Assembly: GCA_028290245.1 (NCBI GenBank)
Contig: JAQGKG010000100.1
Span: 1-12,378 of the forward strand
Length of the DNA stretch: 12,378 nt
From: Devosia sp.
GTDB lineage: Bacteria; Pseudomonadota; Alphaproteobacteria; Rhizobiales; Devosiaceae
Reading direction: 5' to 3'
The position numbers were made by a program, and so were the translations under genes. The notes under the pieces were generated by a model. The model did not search any database, had not been told where the DNA came from, and saw only the letters and a program-made list of their open reading frames with translations. Below are positions 1 to 6,294 of this stretch, piece by piece; the first letter of the stretch is position 1; every line of letters starts with the position of its first letter.

Positions 1-172
1 CAAGGCCCGGCAACATGCGATCGATCACCATGACGTCGAAACGCTCGTTCATGGCGTGCATAAGGGCGTCGCGGCCATCCTTCAGCACGTCGGCGACGTG
101 GCCCGCCTCGGTAAAGCCGCGGCTCACATAGTCGGCGGTGCGGCCATCATCTTCGACGAACAGGATACGCAT
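1..172 (-). CDS. OmpR/PhoB-type response regulator, N-terminal part (runs off left edge)
   Basis: Only the first 57 residues of the receiver domain are visible. The protein opens with MRILFVEDD, giving the acidic pocket residues E7, D8 and D9, and reaches the phosphoacceptor in VIDRMLPG, where D51 is the expected phosphorylated aspartate. The sequence most resembles OmpR/PhoB-family regulators such as CusR-like proteins, so a winged-helix DNA-binding domain is expected beyond the edge; that part is inferred. The ATG at 172-170 is chosen because the receiver fold begins at residue 2. No good Shine-Dalgarno sequence precedes it. It is the third gene of a minus-strand run after the DUF347 membrane gene, 74 bases away across a strong hairpin. 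A sensor kinase could follow outside the window. Confidence 0.9.
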   Translation of the reverse strand, partial: MRILFVEDDGRTADYVSRGFTEAGHVADVLKDGRDALMHAMNERFDVMVIDRMLPGL

Positions 173-201
173 GGGTGAAGTCTCGGTCAGAAGGCAGTGG
201 G

Positions 202-207
202 CGTCAA
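202..207 (-). promoter_or_regulatory. Possible -35 element before the response regulator
   Basis: On the minus strand TTGACG lies just after the hairpin and about 30 bases before the regulator's ATG. Seventeen bases downstream is GAGACT, a poor -10 match (3 of 6). If used, the transcript would start very near the ATG, which would fit the lack of a ribosome binding site. This is weak motif evidence only. Confidence 0.2.
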
Positions 208-208
208 T

Positions 209-240
209 GCAGGGCGACGGTCCGCAGACCGCCGCCCTGC
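209..240 (-). other. Strong intercistronic stem-loop (14-bp stem, 4-base loop)
   Basis: Arms 209-222 and 227-240 are inverted copies agreeing at 13 of 14 positions around a 4-base loop. The single mismatch (A217 opposite C232) becomes a U-G wobble in minus-strand RNA, so the full 14-bp stem can form only in the transcript of the minus-strand genes. It begins about 7 bases after the stop of the DUF347 gene. No run of T follows on the minus strand, so it is not a classical intrinsic terminator. Likely roles are 3'-end stabilisation, partial termination or processing between the membrane gene and the regulator gene. Confidence 0.7.
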
Positions 241-246
241 TTGATG

Positions 247-1059
247 TCAGGCGACGGCGATCTTGTCGTCGCGTTTGGGCGCAACAATCGTCATGTAAGC
301 GACGAGAGCAGCGATGACAGCGAGGAACAGCACGCTGGTGACAATCGTCCCCAAGCCCAGCCCACCATATTCCATCGGCTGCGACAGCAGGTCACCAAAG
401 GACGCGCCGAGCGGACGGGTCAGGATATAGGCCAGCCAGAAGGTCAGGATGGCATCGGCCTTACACACCAGGTGGGCGACGGCGATTGCGGCGATGATGG
501 CGAGGAAAAGTAGCCCCGTGGCCAGATAGCCCAGCCCCAGCGTTTCGGCGATATAGTCGCCCACGGCCGTTCCCAGCGCGAAGGTGAACAGGATGGCGAG
601 CCAGTAGAAGATTTCCCGCTGCGTGGTGACGATGGTGTGGATCGACAGGGTCTTTTCGCTGGCAAACCAGGCGGCGAAGGTGGCGGCCAGCAGAATGCTG
701 CAGCCGATCAGCGTGGTCAGCAGCGGCACGTTGAACGTGTCGACGAGGTTGTCTGTGATCAGGGTGCCGACCACGCTGACCAGAACCACGGCCAGCCAAT
801 AGGTCCTTGGCACATAGCGCTTGCGACTGAACTGCAGGCCCAGGGCGACCACGAGGACCGCCATCATGACGAGGGTCGTGGTCTGCAAGCCAATGCCCAT
901 ATTGACCGCCAGGAAATCGGCGGCGGTTTCACCCACGGTCACAGCCATCAGCTTGATGAGCCAGAAGTCGACGGTGACGCGCGGCACCCGGTTATAGGCC
1001 TCGACGCCACCGACTGTGGCCTTTTCGGGCGCCATGCTTATGCTTGTTACGGTTCCCAT
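247..1059 (-). CDS. DUF347 / COG4705 four-repeat membrane protein
   Basis: This 270-residue protein is strongly hydrophobic and built from four tandem units, each with about two membrane segments. The pattern W-x9-G-x4-D occurs exactly four times: W33/G43/D48, W88/G98/D103, W153/G163/D168 and W208/G218/D223. That matches the Pfam DUF347 repeat, described as four copies of a two-helix unit with a conserved tryptophan, and the COG4705 group. Function is unknown; four acidic residues at equivalent positions in a repeated bundle could suit a channel or transporter, but this is speculation. Repeat 4 differs by an Arg-Pro pair at 215-216. The ATG (1059-1057) overlaps the TAA of the upstream gene by one base (TAATG), so translation is probably coupled. 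The hydrophilic N-terminus (about 30 residues) and the short C-terminal tail with a KRDDK stretch are outside the membrane. Confidence 0.9.
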   Translation of the reverse strand: MGTVTSISMAPEKATVGGVEAYNRVPRVTVDFWLIKLMAVTVGETAADFLAVNMGIGLQTTTLVMMAVLVVALGLQFSRKRYVPRTYWLAVVLVSVVGTLITDNLVDTFNVPLLTTLIGCSILLAATFAAWFASEKTLSIHTIVTTQREIFYWLAILFTFALGTAVGDYIAETLGLGYLATGLLFLAIIAAIAVAHLVCKADAILTFWLAYILTRPLGASFGDLLSQPMEYGGLGLGTIVTSVLFLAVIAALVAYMTIVAPKRDDKIAVA

Positions 1060-1658
1060 TACGCACCCATCAACTGGATGGCCTGGGCGAAGAAGTCGTC
1101 CGCCCGCTTGTCATCATCGGCATTGCAGCGCTCGATGCCCTTGGTTTCGAGTTCGGACACCTTGGCCTTGGTCGAATCGTCCAGCGCAGCGCCTTTGTTC
1201 TGCTCATTTCGGTACTGCGCCAACATATCCTCGCACGGCAGTGGCTTGCCTGACGTGTCGGTGGTAGCGACGCCGGCAGCATTGGCAGCGCCCGGATTAT
1301 CGAGCTGGGCGAGGAGCGCAGTGAGAGCCGCGTCCGCCGTCGGCGCATCATTGCGCACGGCATCGAGCGCGGCGTCGGCAGCGGTGTCGATGGCATCCCA
1401 CTTCGGCGCGCTCTTACCGCGCAGGTCACCGGCAGCTTTGTCCCAAGCGGTTTCGAATTCGGTAATCTTGGTCTTGGCTGCAGCAGTGTCGCGGCTGGCA
1501 ACCGCAGCTTGGGTATCGGCGACGATGCCGCGCATGGCAGACAGATCGCCCAGCTCGCTCACTGGGGCGGCAGCCGCACTCGGCAGGACGAAGCTAGCCA
1601 TGCCAGCGACTGGCAGGGCGAACAGGCAGGCAGCAAGAGTAACGTAAGAGAGTTTCAT
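1059..1658 (-). CDS. Secreted (periplasmic) alanine-rich helical protein, unknown function
   Basis: This 199-residue protein starts with a typical signal peptide: MKLSY, a hydrophobic core to about residue 25 and an AAAA cleavage region near residues 28-31. The mature part is rich in Ala, Asp, Lys and Glu, looks mostly helical, and carries a W-D-rich segment (EFETAWDKA and APKWDAIDTA) around residues 68-92. Two cysteines at about 142 and 178 could form a disulfide in the periplasm. I do not recognise a named family. ATG at 1658 is preceded by GGAG six bases away, a clear ribosome binding site. It is the first gene of the minus-strand operon and its stop overlaps the start of the DUF347 membrane gene, suggesting a partner or ligand-binding accessory of that protein. 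That role is inferred from context alone. Confidence 0.85.
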   Translation of the reverse strand: MKLSYVTLAACLFALPVAGMASFVLPSAAAAPVSELGDLSAMRGIVADTQAAVASRDTAAAKTKITEFETAWDKAAGDLRGKSAPKWDAIDTAADAALDAVRNDAPTADAALTALLAQLDNPGAANAAGVATTDTSGKPLPCEDMLAQYRNEQNKGAALDDSTKAKVSELETKGIERCNADDDKRADDFFAQAIQLMGA

Positions 1659-1792
1659 GGTGGGCTCCGGGATTGATTTCGATGCCCCGTTGTCCGCCCA
1701 CTACCTCACGGACGCCTGTCGCAATTTATACATCGCTGTAAGAAACCAATGCGCCGCGCGAATTTGTTTGGTTGCCGTGCCATAGAATTGCG
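1659..1792. promoter_or_regulatory. Divergent intergenic region with GTCCG-N12-CGGAC inverted repeat
   Basis: These 134 bases separate the minus-strand operon from the PAP2 gene and must hold both promoters unless transcripts begin elsewhere. It contains an inverted repeat, GTCCG at 1692-1696 and CGGAC at 1709-1713, 12 bases apart, about 35-55 bases before the minus-strand start codon, and an AT-rich stretch around 1724-1733. The repeat could be a regulator operator. No convincing -35/-10 pair was found in either direction. Confidence 0.3.
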
Positions 1793-2467
1793 ATGCAGTT
1801 CCCCCATCTCACTTCCGCCCGTCGCACCGTTCTTATTGCCATGGTGGCCCCCGCCGCCTTGCTCGGCACCTTCAGCTTCGTCGCCGATGAGGTCATCGAA
1901 GGCGACACTATCGGCTTTGACAGGGCTGTCACTCTGGCACTGCGTGATAATGGCGACATCATGGACCCCTTTGGTCCCGCCTGGCTGGAAGAGGCCGGCC
2001 GGGACATCACGTCCTTCGGCAGTTTCTCTGTCCTCGGGCTGATCGTTATTTTGGTGCTGATTTCTCTGTTGATCGTCCGCCGTCCGCGCGCCGCCAGCTA
2101 TGTTGGCTTTGCCGTGATCACCGGAACCGTGCTGTCGAATACGCTCAAACAGGTGTTCGATCGGCCGCGACCGGAAATGCTACAGGCCATGCGCGTCTTC
2201 ACCTCGAGCTTCCCCAGTGGCCATGCCACGGTCTCCGCCGTGGTCTATCTGACGCTGGCCGCACTCCTGGCCAGGTTATGCACTAATGTCAGACTAGCTG
2301 TGCTGTGCATTTTCACTGGCATCTTCCTGACCTTAACGGTGGGCGTGTCCCGCGTGTATCTCGGCGTGCATTATCCGACCGACGTCATCGCCGGCTGGTC
2401 GCTGGGCGCCGCCTGGGCGCTGCTGTGCTGGGTGGCCGCCGAACTTCTCGACCTGCAACGCCGCTGA
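1793..2467 (+). CDS. PAP2-family membrane phosphatase
   Basis: This is a 224-residue polytopic membrane protein with all three motifs of the type 2 phosphatidic acid phosphatase superfamily: K119-x6-RP (KQVFDRPRP), P141-S-G-H144 and S186-R-x5-H193-x3-D197. H193 is the expected nucleophile, with H144 acid/base and R187 and K119 binding phosphate. Family substrates include phosphatidate, phosphatidylglycerophosphate and undecaprenyl pyrophosphate; the sequence alone does not decide. Hydrophobic stretches fall at about 13-31, 79-95, 103-117, 147-162, 168-185 and 198-216, placing the catalytic site at the periplasmic face in this family. ATG at 1793 is preferred; a TTG seven codons upstream (1772) is the alternative. 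Neither has a good ribosome binding site. It is divergent from the DUF347 operon. Confidence 0.92.
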   Translation: MQFPHLTSARRTVLIAMVAPAALLGTFSFVADEVIEGDTIGFDRAVTLALRDNGDIMDPFGPAWLEEAGRDITSFGSFSVLGLIVILVLISLLIVRRPRAASYVGFAVITGTVLSNTLKQVFDRPRPEMLQAMRVFTSSFPSGHATVSAVVYLTLAALLARLCTNVRLAVLCIFTGIFLTLTVGVSRVYLGVHYPTDVIAGWSLGAAWALLCWVAAELLDLQRR

Positions 2468-2521
2468 TGTCTGCCGCATTTCGGCCTTGAGCTATACAGA
2501 TTCGTATGTCCGCTGACAGGT

Positions 2522-2540
2522 GGCGGCAAAGCGCGCCGCC
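2522..2540 (+). terminator. Short GC-rich stem-loop after the PAP2 gene
   Basis: GGCGGC (2522-2527) and GCCGCC (2535-2540) form a 6-bp all-GC stem with a 7-base loop, about 54 bases after the PAP2 stop and before the PepSY gene. No T-run follows, so termination is uncertain; it may instead lie in the leader of the PepSY transcript. Confidence 0.3.
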
Positions 2541-2593
2541 TAATCGTTCCAGAGGAAAGCGCATGTCGCGCGTTCTGCAAATGGAGAACGAGT

Positions 2594-3001
2594 ATGAAGC
2601 TCAATACAATGGCGGCGACGTCTCTGCTGGTACTAGCCTTGAGTGCACCGCTGGCTGGTACCGCCTTCGCACAGTCTGAAACTGCGGACAGCGATGTCAG
2701 CGAGCAGCAAACCTTGGCCGCTACCAAGATCAGTGCCTCCGAGGCAATCACCACCGTGGAAGCTGCTTCAGGCGGCAAGGTTGTCGAATTTACCCTCGAC
2801 ATGGACGGCACTGTGGCCAGCTATCAGGTCACGGTGCTCGCATCTGACGGCATCGAGATCAACTATCTCGTTGACGCTGTGACGGGAGCTGCGACCATCG
2901 CTCCCGCCGACCAGCCCGATGACGAGCAGGCCGCAGATGCGGGCGAGGGAAATGGCGAAGGGCAGGAAGTGGGCTCCGAAGGCGCCGAAAACGCCAACTA
3001 A
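2594..3001 (+). CDS. Secreted PepSY-like domain protein
   Basis: This 135-residue protein has a clear signal peptide with predicted cleavage after AFA near residue 26. Residues of about 45-102 have the PepSY layout: a helix with the phrase ISASEAITTVEAAS, then two strands (KVVEFTLDMDG and SYQVTVLASDG), then an I-N-Y-L-V-D-x-x-T-G ending. PepSY domains are small secreted or membrane-tethered modules linked to peptidase inhibition or to sensor control; the precise role here is unknown. The last 30 or so residues are a low-complexity acidic tail rich in Glu, Asp and Gly, probably disordered. ATG 2594 has GGAG at 2583-2586. It is 126 bases downstream of the PAP2 gene on the same strand, so co-transcription is possible but the hairpin between them argues for its own promoter. 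Confidence 0.85.
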   Translation: MKLNTMAATSLLVLALSAPLAGTAFAQSETADSDVSEQQTLAATKISASEAITTVEAASGGKVVEFTLDMDGTVASYQVTVLASDGIEINYLVDAVTGAATIAPADQPDDEQAADAGEGNGEGQEVGSEGAENAN

Positions 3002-3349
3002 CCGCTGATCTCAAAAGCTAGCATATCAAACACGCGATGGCTGGAGCAGCAGACTCTGGCCATCGTCATGTCGGCCCGCGATATCCGAAATTGCGGTCTG
3101 TGCCAGCTATCACGGAACCATGTGGTCGACTTTAGGTGTTGGTAACGTTACTCCAAAATCGACACGGTGAGCAGCCAGAAATGGCGGCGTTTCAAGCAAT
3201 GGCGACTCGATCAATGTCAAACTGCCCAACGTTACCGTCACGCCGTGTCGCCATGAGGATGAACCCTGGGATGCCGCAAGGCAGCCGATCGCTGTGCCGG
3301 GTATGCCGCGGTTCGTTTGCCGCGCCCGGCGCATCGACGGAGCTGACCT
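3002..3349. other. Gene-poor stretch, no supported gene
   Basis: These 348 bases contain no ORF with a credible start signal. An open frame that begins at 3136 and runs into the DUF3828-like gene is read here only because that frame happens to lack stops. Visible structures are a 10-bp palindrome GTAACGTTAC at 3142-3151 and a weak flanking GTCGA/TCGAC pair. The promoter for the two genes downstream is probably here, but no clear one could be read. Confidence 0.5.
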
Positions 3350-3475
3350 ATGCATCTCACCCAACTTCCAGTCCGAAAACGGGCAGTAGTCATCGCGATT
3401 TCAACGATCACAGTAGTGGTTTGTGTGTTGGCTTGGGCCGCCAGCCTCGCTATCTCCCATATTATGATTACCTGA
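3350..3475 (+). CDS. Small single-span membrane protein, 41 residues
   Basis: This ORF is below usual length cut-offs. It encodes 41 residues: a basic N-terminus (MHLTQLPVRKR) then one long hydrophobic segment from about residue 12 to 40 rich in Val, Ile and Ala. A GGAG at 3339-3342 sits seven bases before the ATG, ideal spacing. The positive-inside rule predicts the N-terminus in the cytoplasm and the C-terminus outside; an uncleaved signal anchor is most likely. It ends 41 bases before the next gene, a secreted DUF3828-like protein, so both may share a transcript. No family is recognised. Support comes from start signal, charge pattern and hydrophobicity, not from homology. Confidence 0.6.
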   Translation: MHLTQLPVRKRAVVIAISTITVVVCVLAWAASLAISHIMIT

Positions 3476-3516
3476 CCCAATCTTCGATGCGCGTGAGCGA
3501 ACGCACTGGTGGTGAA

Positions 3517-3975
3517 ATGCGCAGATCAATAGTCGCGGGAATTCTGGCTTGTAGCTTTGCCGCTGCCGCTCAGGCACAAAAATTCACCTCACCGATCGAT
3601 TTGGTTGAAACCCTCTACAGCAGCTACTTCAGCGGCTTGGTCATTGATGATTTCGATCCCTATCTGTCCGACGAGTTGACCAACCAGATGGATGGCAAGG
3701 TCGGCGTCTCAGAGTTCCAGGTCTTGGGCTTCGATCCCATCATTGGCGACGCTAACTGGGAACCGCGCAACTTCAAGGCCGAGCTCGTGGAGCAGGACGG
3801 TAACGAAGCCCGTGTCCATGTCAGTTTCATCAGCCGCGCCCTGCCGATATCCCTAACGCTAACACTCACCCTCGAGCCGCTGCACGGCTGGCAGATCGAG
3901 CACATAGCTGGCGTCGCAGGCGACAGGACGTGGTGCACCAACGACATCCTTGCCTTGAAGCCGCTGAACTATTAG
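3517..3975 (+). CDS. Secreted DUF3828-like protein
   Basis: Starting at ATG 3517 gives 152 residues with a good signal peptide: RR at positions 2-3, a hydrophobic core and an AQA-Q cleavage site near residue 20. The mature protein begins with PIDLVETLYSSY, followed by a Y-L-S-D phrase and FDPIIGDANW near residues 69-78, then alternating strands. The helix followed by a L-x-F-D-P-[IF] element and a strand-rich C-terminus resembles DUF3828 proteins, secreted proteins of unknown function with an NTF2-like shape; this assignment is from pattern memory. The open frame continues upstream as far as 3136, but only the 3517 start (or ATG 3487) places a signal peptide at the N-terminus. The Shine-Dalgarno is modest (GGTGG). 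It follows the 41-residue membrane protein. Confidence 0.8.
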   Translation: MRRSIVAGILACSFAAAAQAQKFTSPIDLVETLYSSYFSGLVIDDFDPYLSDELTNQMDGKVGVSEFQVLGFDPIIGDANWEPRNFKAELVEQDGNEARVHVSFISRALPISLTLTLTLEPLHGWQIEHIAGVAGDRTWCTNDILALKPLNY

Positions 3976-4518
3976 CACAGCTCGGAACTAACAGTTGAGC
4001 CAAGTATCATCAGCTTTGTTTAATGTCAGCTCTTGGGCAGCAGAATAGTCGATGGGAATGACTGAGGTGGGGTCGGCAACCGACCGGCAGTTGGGGGGTG
4101 GAAAGCGGACAGGCCGCTTTTGGCCGCGCGGTGCGAGGTAGCGGACACTGGTGCCCGTAAGCTTTGCAACGAAAGCAAACCTGGAGCATCAGGTGGCCAC
4201 GGGAGCAGATGCGGACATCAGAAATATCGTGTGTACAGTCCTCGGATCCGTGCTGTATTCGGGCAAATTCGAAGAAGCTGCGCATCCCGCATTCGGATGA
4301 TGATTTCTTGGGTAGTAAGGCTCAAGATCGAATAAGGCGGGGTCCAGTCCAGCAGATGCTGGACGACCCGCTGCTCCGCCAAAGGGGCTTGCCGCCCACC
4401 GATTTACATAGCCAAGCCCAAGTCCGGCCTGAACAGAAGCCAGGATCAGCCGGAATTGGCGTCACTCGCTCTCCAGACTTGCCGCATGAGCTCAGGTCAA
4501 TACAACAAAGAGACATAG
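3976..4518. other. Gene-free stretch between convergent genes
   Basis: These 543 bases lie between the ends of the DUF3828-like gene and the esterase-family gene. Several open frames cross it on both strands but none has a ribosome binding site, domain-like sequence or signal peptide; the longest also runs antisense into the esterase gene. The only clear structure is the stem-loop at 4337-4371. It could be decayed coding DNA, but no recognisable relic was found. Confidence 0.5.
4337..4371 (-). terminator. Long interrupted stem-loop, possible terminator
   Basis: A 7-bp stem GTCCAGC (4347-4353) and GCTGGAC (4358-4364) closes an AGAT loop, and is extended after an internal loop by GCGGG (4337-4341) pairing with CCCGC (4367-4371). 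On the minus strand the structure is followed by CTTATTCG, mildly T-rich. It lies about 150 bases beyond the esterase gene stop and could end that transcript, or mark a small RNA. Evidence is structural only. Confidence 0.35.
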
Positions 4519-5838
4519 TTAGAGACCGAACGGGTAGGTCTCGGGCATTCCGCGTGGCGCGTCTGACGGCAAAGGGGTCACCGCCGATGTCTCGTCAAAC
4601 CAGACATAGGCATCGAACTGATTTGGCAGCACGGCCTTGAAATAGTGGCTTTGTAGTTCGGTGTCGGGTCGGTAAACCACGCCGATGGCGCGCTCAAGCC
4701 TGGGCGCCGACAGCGCATGGCGCAGCCCCGCATTTTCCCGCAAGTCGGTCAGTGAAGCACTGTGACCGGTCTGGTGAAACAGCCGTTCCACCGAACCCGG
4801 TCGCGAGGGCACAACAGACATGACCTGCATCGGCTCATCCCAATCGTCAGCCGCTGCGACGGTGCCGTGATGTGTGCCAAATCCAATGGTGACAGCGGAA
4901 GAACCAAATTCGGCCTTGCACAACTGGCCGATATTGAGTTGGCCGTCCCAGCCCATTTCGGTGGCGGAAGCGTCGCCAATGTGGGAATTGTGTGCCCACA
5001 CCACTATCTTGGCGTCCGGTCCTCTGGCCTTCAGTACGGTCTGGAGCATGTCGAACATATGCGTGTCGCGCATGTTCCATGATTGGGTGGAGCCGCGGAA
5101 CATCAACCGATAATAGCGCTCCGCCGCCTGAACAACCCGCGCATTTTGGGTCGCATCAAATAGGTCCTCGCCACCTGCATCGTCTAGCTGGCGCAGCAGC
5201 AATTCCTGCAGCTGAGCAGTAACTGCGTCTTCGCATGCATCGTGCTCACCGGTCAGCACTGCGCGGCCGTACCAGCCCGGCTCTGCCTGGAAAGGAGACA
5301 GGCACCCGTAGCGTCGCCGGGCGAGGGCCGCGGCATCGGGGTCAGCCTTGTCAAGGTAATGGAGCACTTGGGCAATCGAGCTGCGCAGGGAATAAACATC
5401 GAGCCCGCGAAATTCTGTCTGGCCCTCGGCCGGCTGGTGGGAATTATAGCCACGGAGCCAATCTACGAATTCGCCGACCTCGCGGTTGCGCCACATCCAG
5501 GTGGGGAAGCGCGCAAAGACATGCTCGTCGTATTCGCCGCCGGCCCTGTTGCGCACATAGCGATCGACCCGGCCTGCATCGGGCCAGTCGGCCTCGACGG
5601 CCACGATGTTGAAGCCGTGCTTTTCGATAAAGCGCCGGGTGATCGCAGCGCGGGCGCGGTAGAATTCCGAAGTTCCGTGCGACGCTTCCCCCAGTAGCAC
5701 CACGCGCGCCTTGCCAAATGCAGAAAACGGCGCACTGAAACTCGACTCGTCATCAAGGCTGGCAAGAGGCAGGGCCGCTTCCCGCAGCATGCCAACCAAG
5801 GTTGCGTCATCGGCTGGTAGCGGTTCAAAGGCTGCCAT
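4519..5838 (-). CDS. Erythromycin-esterase-family hydrolase
   Basis: The 439-residue protein matches the erythromycin esterase family (COG2312; EreA/EreB and relatives). In LLGEASHGTSEFYRAR and the later VEADWPDA, residues E51, H54, R63 and E82 keep the same spacing as EreB E43, H46, R55 and E74, and H283 in VVWAHNSHIGDA matches EreB H285, so the active-site set appears complete. EreA/B open macrolide lactones; many chromosomal relatives have no known substrate, so resistance should not be assumed. There is no signal peptide, indicating a cytoplasmic enzyme. ATG 5838 is chosen because it lies four bases after the stop of the DUF2934 gene; a start at 5922 would overlap that gene by 80 bases and adds an unrelated N-terminus. 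It is the last gene of a probable five-gene minus-strand operon. Confidence 0.9.
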   Translation of the reverse strand: MAAFEPLPADDATLVGMLREAALPLASLDDESSFSAPFSAFGKARVVLLGEASHGTSEFYRARAAITRRFIEKHGFNIVAVEADWPDAGRVDRYVRNRAGGEYDEHVFARFPTWMWRNREVGEFVDWLRGYNSHQPAEGQTEFRGLDVYSLRSSIAQVLHYLDKADPDAAALARRRYGCLSPFQAEPGWYGRAVLTGEHDACEDAVTAQLQELLLRQLDDAGGEDLFDATQNARVVQAAERYYRLMFRGSTQSWNMRDTHMFDMLQTVLKARGPDAKIVVWAHNSHIGDASATEMGWDGQLNIGQLCKAEFGSSAVTIGFGTHHGTVAAADDWDEPMQVMSVVPSRPGSVERLFHQTGHSASLTDLRENAGLRHALSAPRLERAIGVVYRPDTELQSHYFKAVLPNQFDAYVWFDETSAVTPLPSDAPRGMPETYPFGL

Positions 5839-5842
5839 TTCG

Positions 5843-6139
5843 CTACTCGGAGTGCCCGCCGCCCGCACTGCCCGTAGGCTGTCCCGCAGTCGACCCGCCG
5901 CCCGTGCCGATGCTGCCCACAATGGCTGCGCCGCCCGACGGAGCCGTACCTCCCGGGTGAAGGGCGGTGCTGAGACCGGATGGTCCCGTGGTGGGGCGTT
6001 CTTTTCCTCCCTCGACTTCCGCCATCATCTCGCTGACCGCATCCATGTAGTTCTGAAACTCCCGGCCCTCTGGCCGACCTTCCTTTTCCCAGATGCCATG
6101 CGCCCGACGCTTGATTTCGTCTTCATCCAGCATTGTCAT
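5843..6139 (-). CDS. DUF2934 domain protein with glycine-rich tail
   Basis: The 98-residue protein begins with DEIKRRAHGIWEKEGRPEG (residues 7-25), the signature of DUF2934, a short helical domain of unknown function frequent in alpha- and betaproteobacteria. The conserved helix continues to about residue 43. The second half is low-complexity and rich in Gly, Ser, Thr and Pro, probably disordered. ATG 6139 has an AGGAAG ribosome binding site (minus strand, 6151-6146) at suitable distance. Its stop is four bases before the esterase start, so the two are likely coupled. A strong hairpin sits directly upstream of its ribosome binding site. Confidence 0.88.
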   Translation of the reverse strand: MTMLDEDEIKRRAHGIWEKEGRPEGREFQNYMDAVSEMMAEVEGGKERPTTGPSGLSTALHPGGTAPSGGAAIVGSIGTGGGSTAGQPTGSAGGGHSE

Positions 6140-6161
6140 TGCGTTCTTCCTTTCTTAGGCC

Positions 6162-6196
6162 AATGCCGAGGCGCTTCAACTGGCGCCATCGGCATT
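6162..6196 (-). promoter_or_regulatory. Stem-loop in the leader of the DUF2934 gene
   Basis: AATGCCGA (6162-6169) plus GGCGC (6170-6174) pair with GCGCC (6183-6187) and TCGGCATT (6189-6196), giving a 13-bp stem with one bulged base and an 8-base loop. In minus-strand RNA the stem ends about 10 bases before the AGGAAG ribosome binding site of the DUF2934 gene. It has no T-run. It may modulate translation or stabilise the downstream mRNA, or reflect processing between the small membrane gene and DUF2934. Confidence 0.5.
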
Positions 6197-6294
6197 CCCA
6201 ATGGTTTTGGCCGCCTTATCCCCGGTGCCATGGGTATGATGACCATCGCGAACGCGCCGCCATTGGAGACATCCGATTGCCGGCCGTTGGCGAT

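Noticed and set aside
637..1647. 336-codon plus-strand frame opposite the DUF347 operon
   Set aside because: It lies antisense to two genes with clear membrane repeats and a signal peptide; its composition is that of an antisense frame in GC-rich DNA.
3125..3163. GTCGACTTT...AAAATCGAC pair around GTAACGTTAC
   Set aside because: The outer pair and the inner palindrome do not share a centre, and the spacing is too loose to call a hairpin or operator.
3136..3516. Upstream extension of the DUF3828-like gene
   Set aside because: Starting at 3136 would bury the signal peptide about 127 residues inside and would overlap the well-signalled 41-residue membrane gene in another frame.
4010..4285. 91-codon minus-strand frame with several Cys and His residues that look zinc-finger-like
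   Set aside because: No ribosome binding site, and the Cys/His spacing does not fit a known finger. Likely chance.
4164..4640. 158-codon open frame on the plus strand across the gene-free stretch
   Set aside because: It has no ribosome binding site, no recognisable domain or coherent composition, and its last third runs antisense inside the esterase gene.
5839..5922. Longer N-terminus for the esterase-family protein
   Set aside because: It would overlap the DUF2934 gene by 80 bases and adds Ala/Arg-rich sequence not fitting the family; the 5838 start directly follows the upstream stop.
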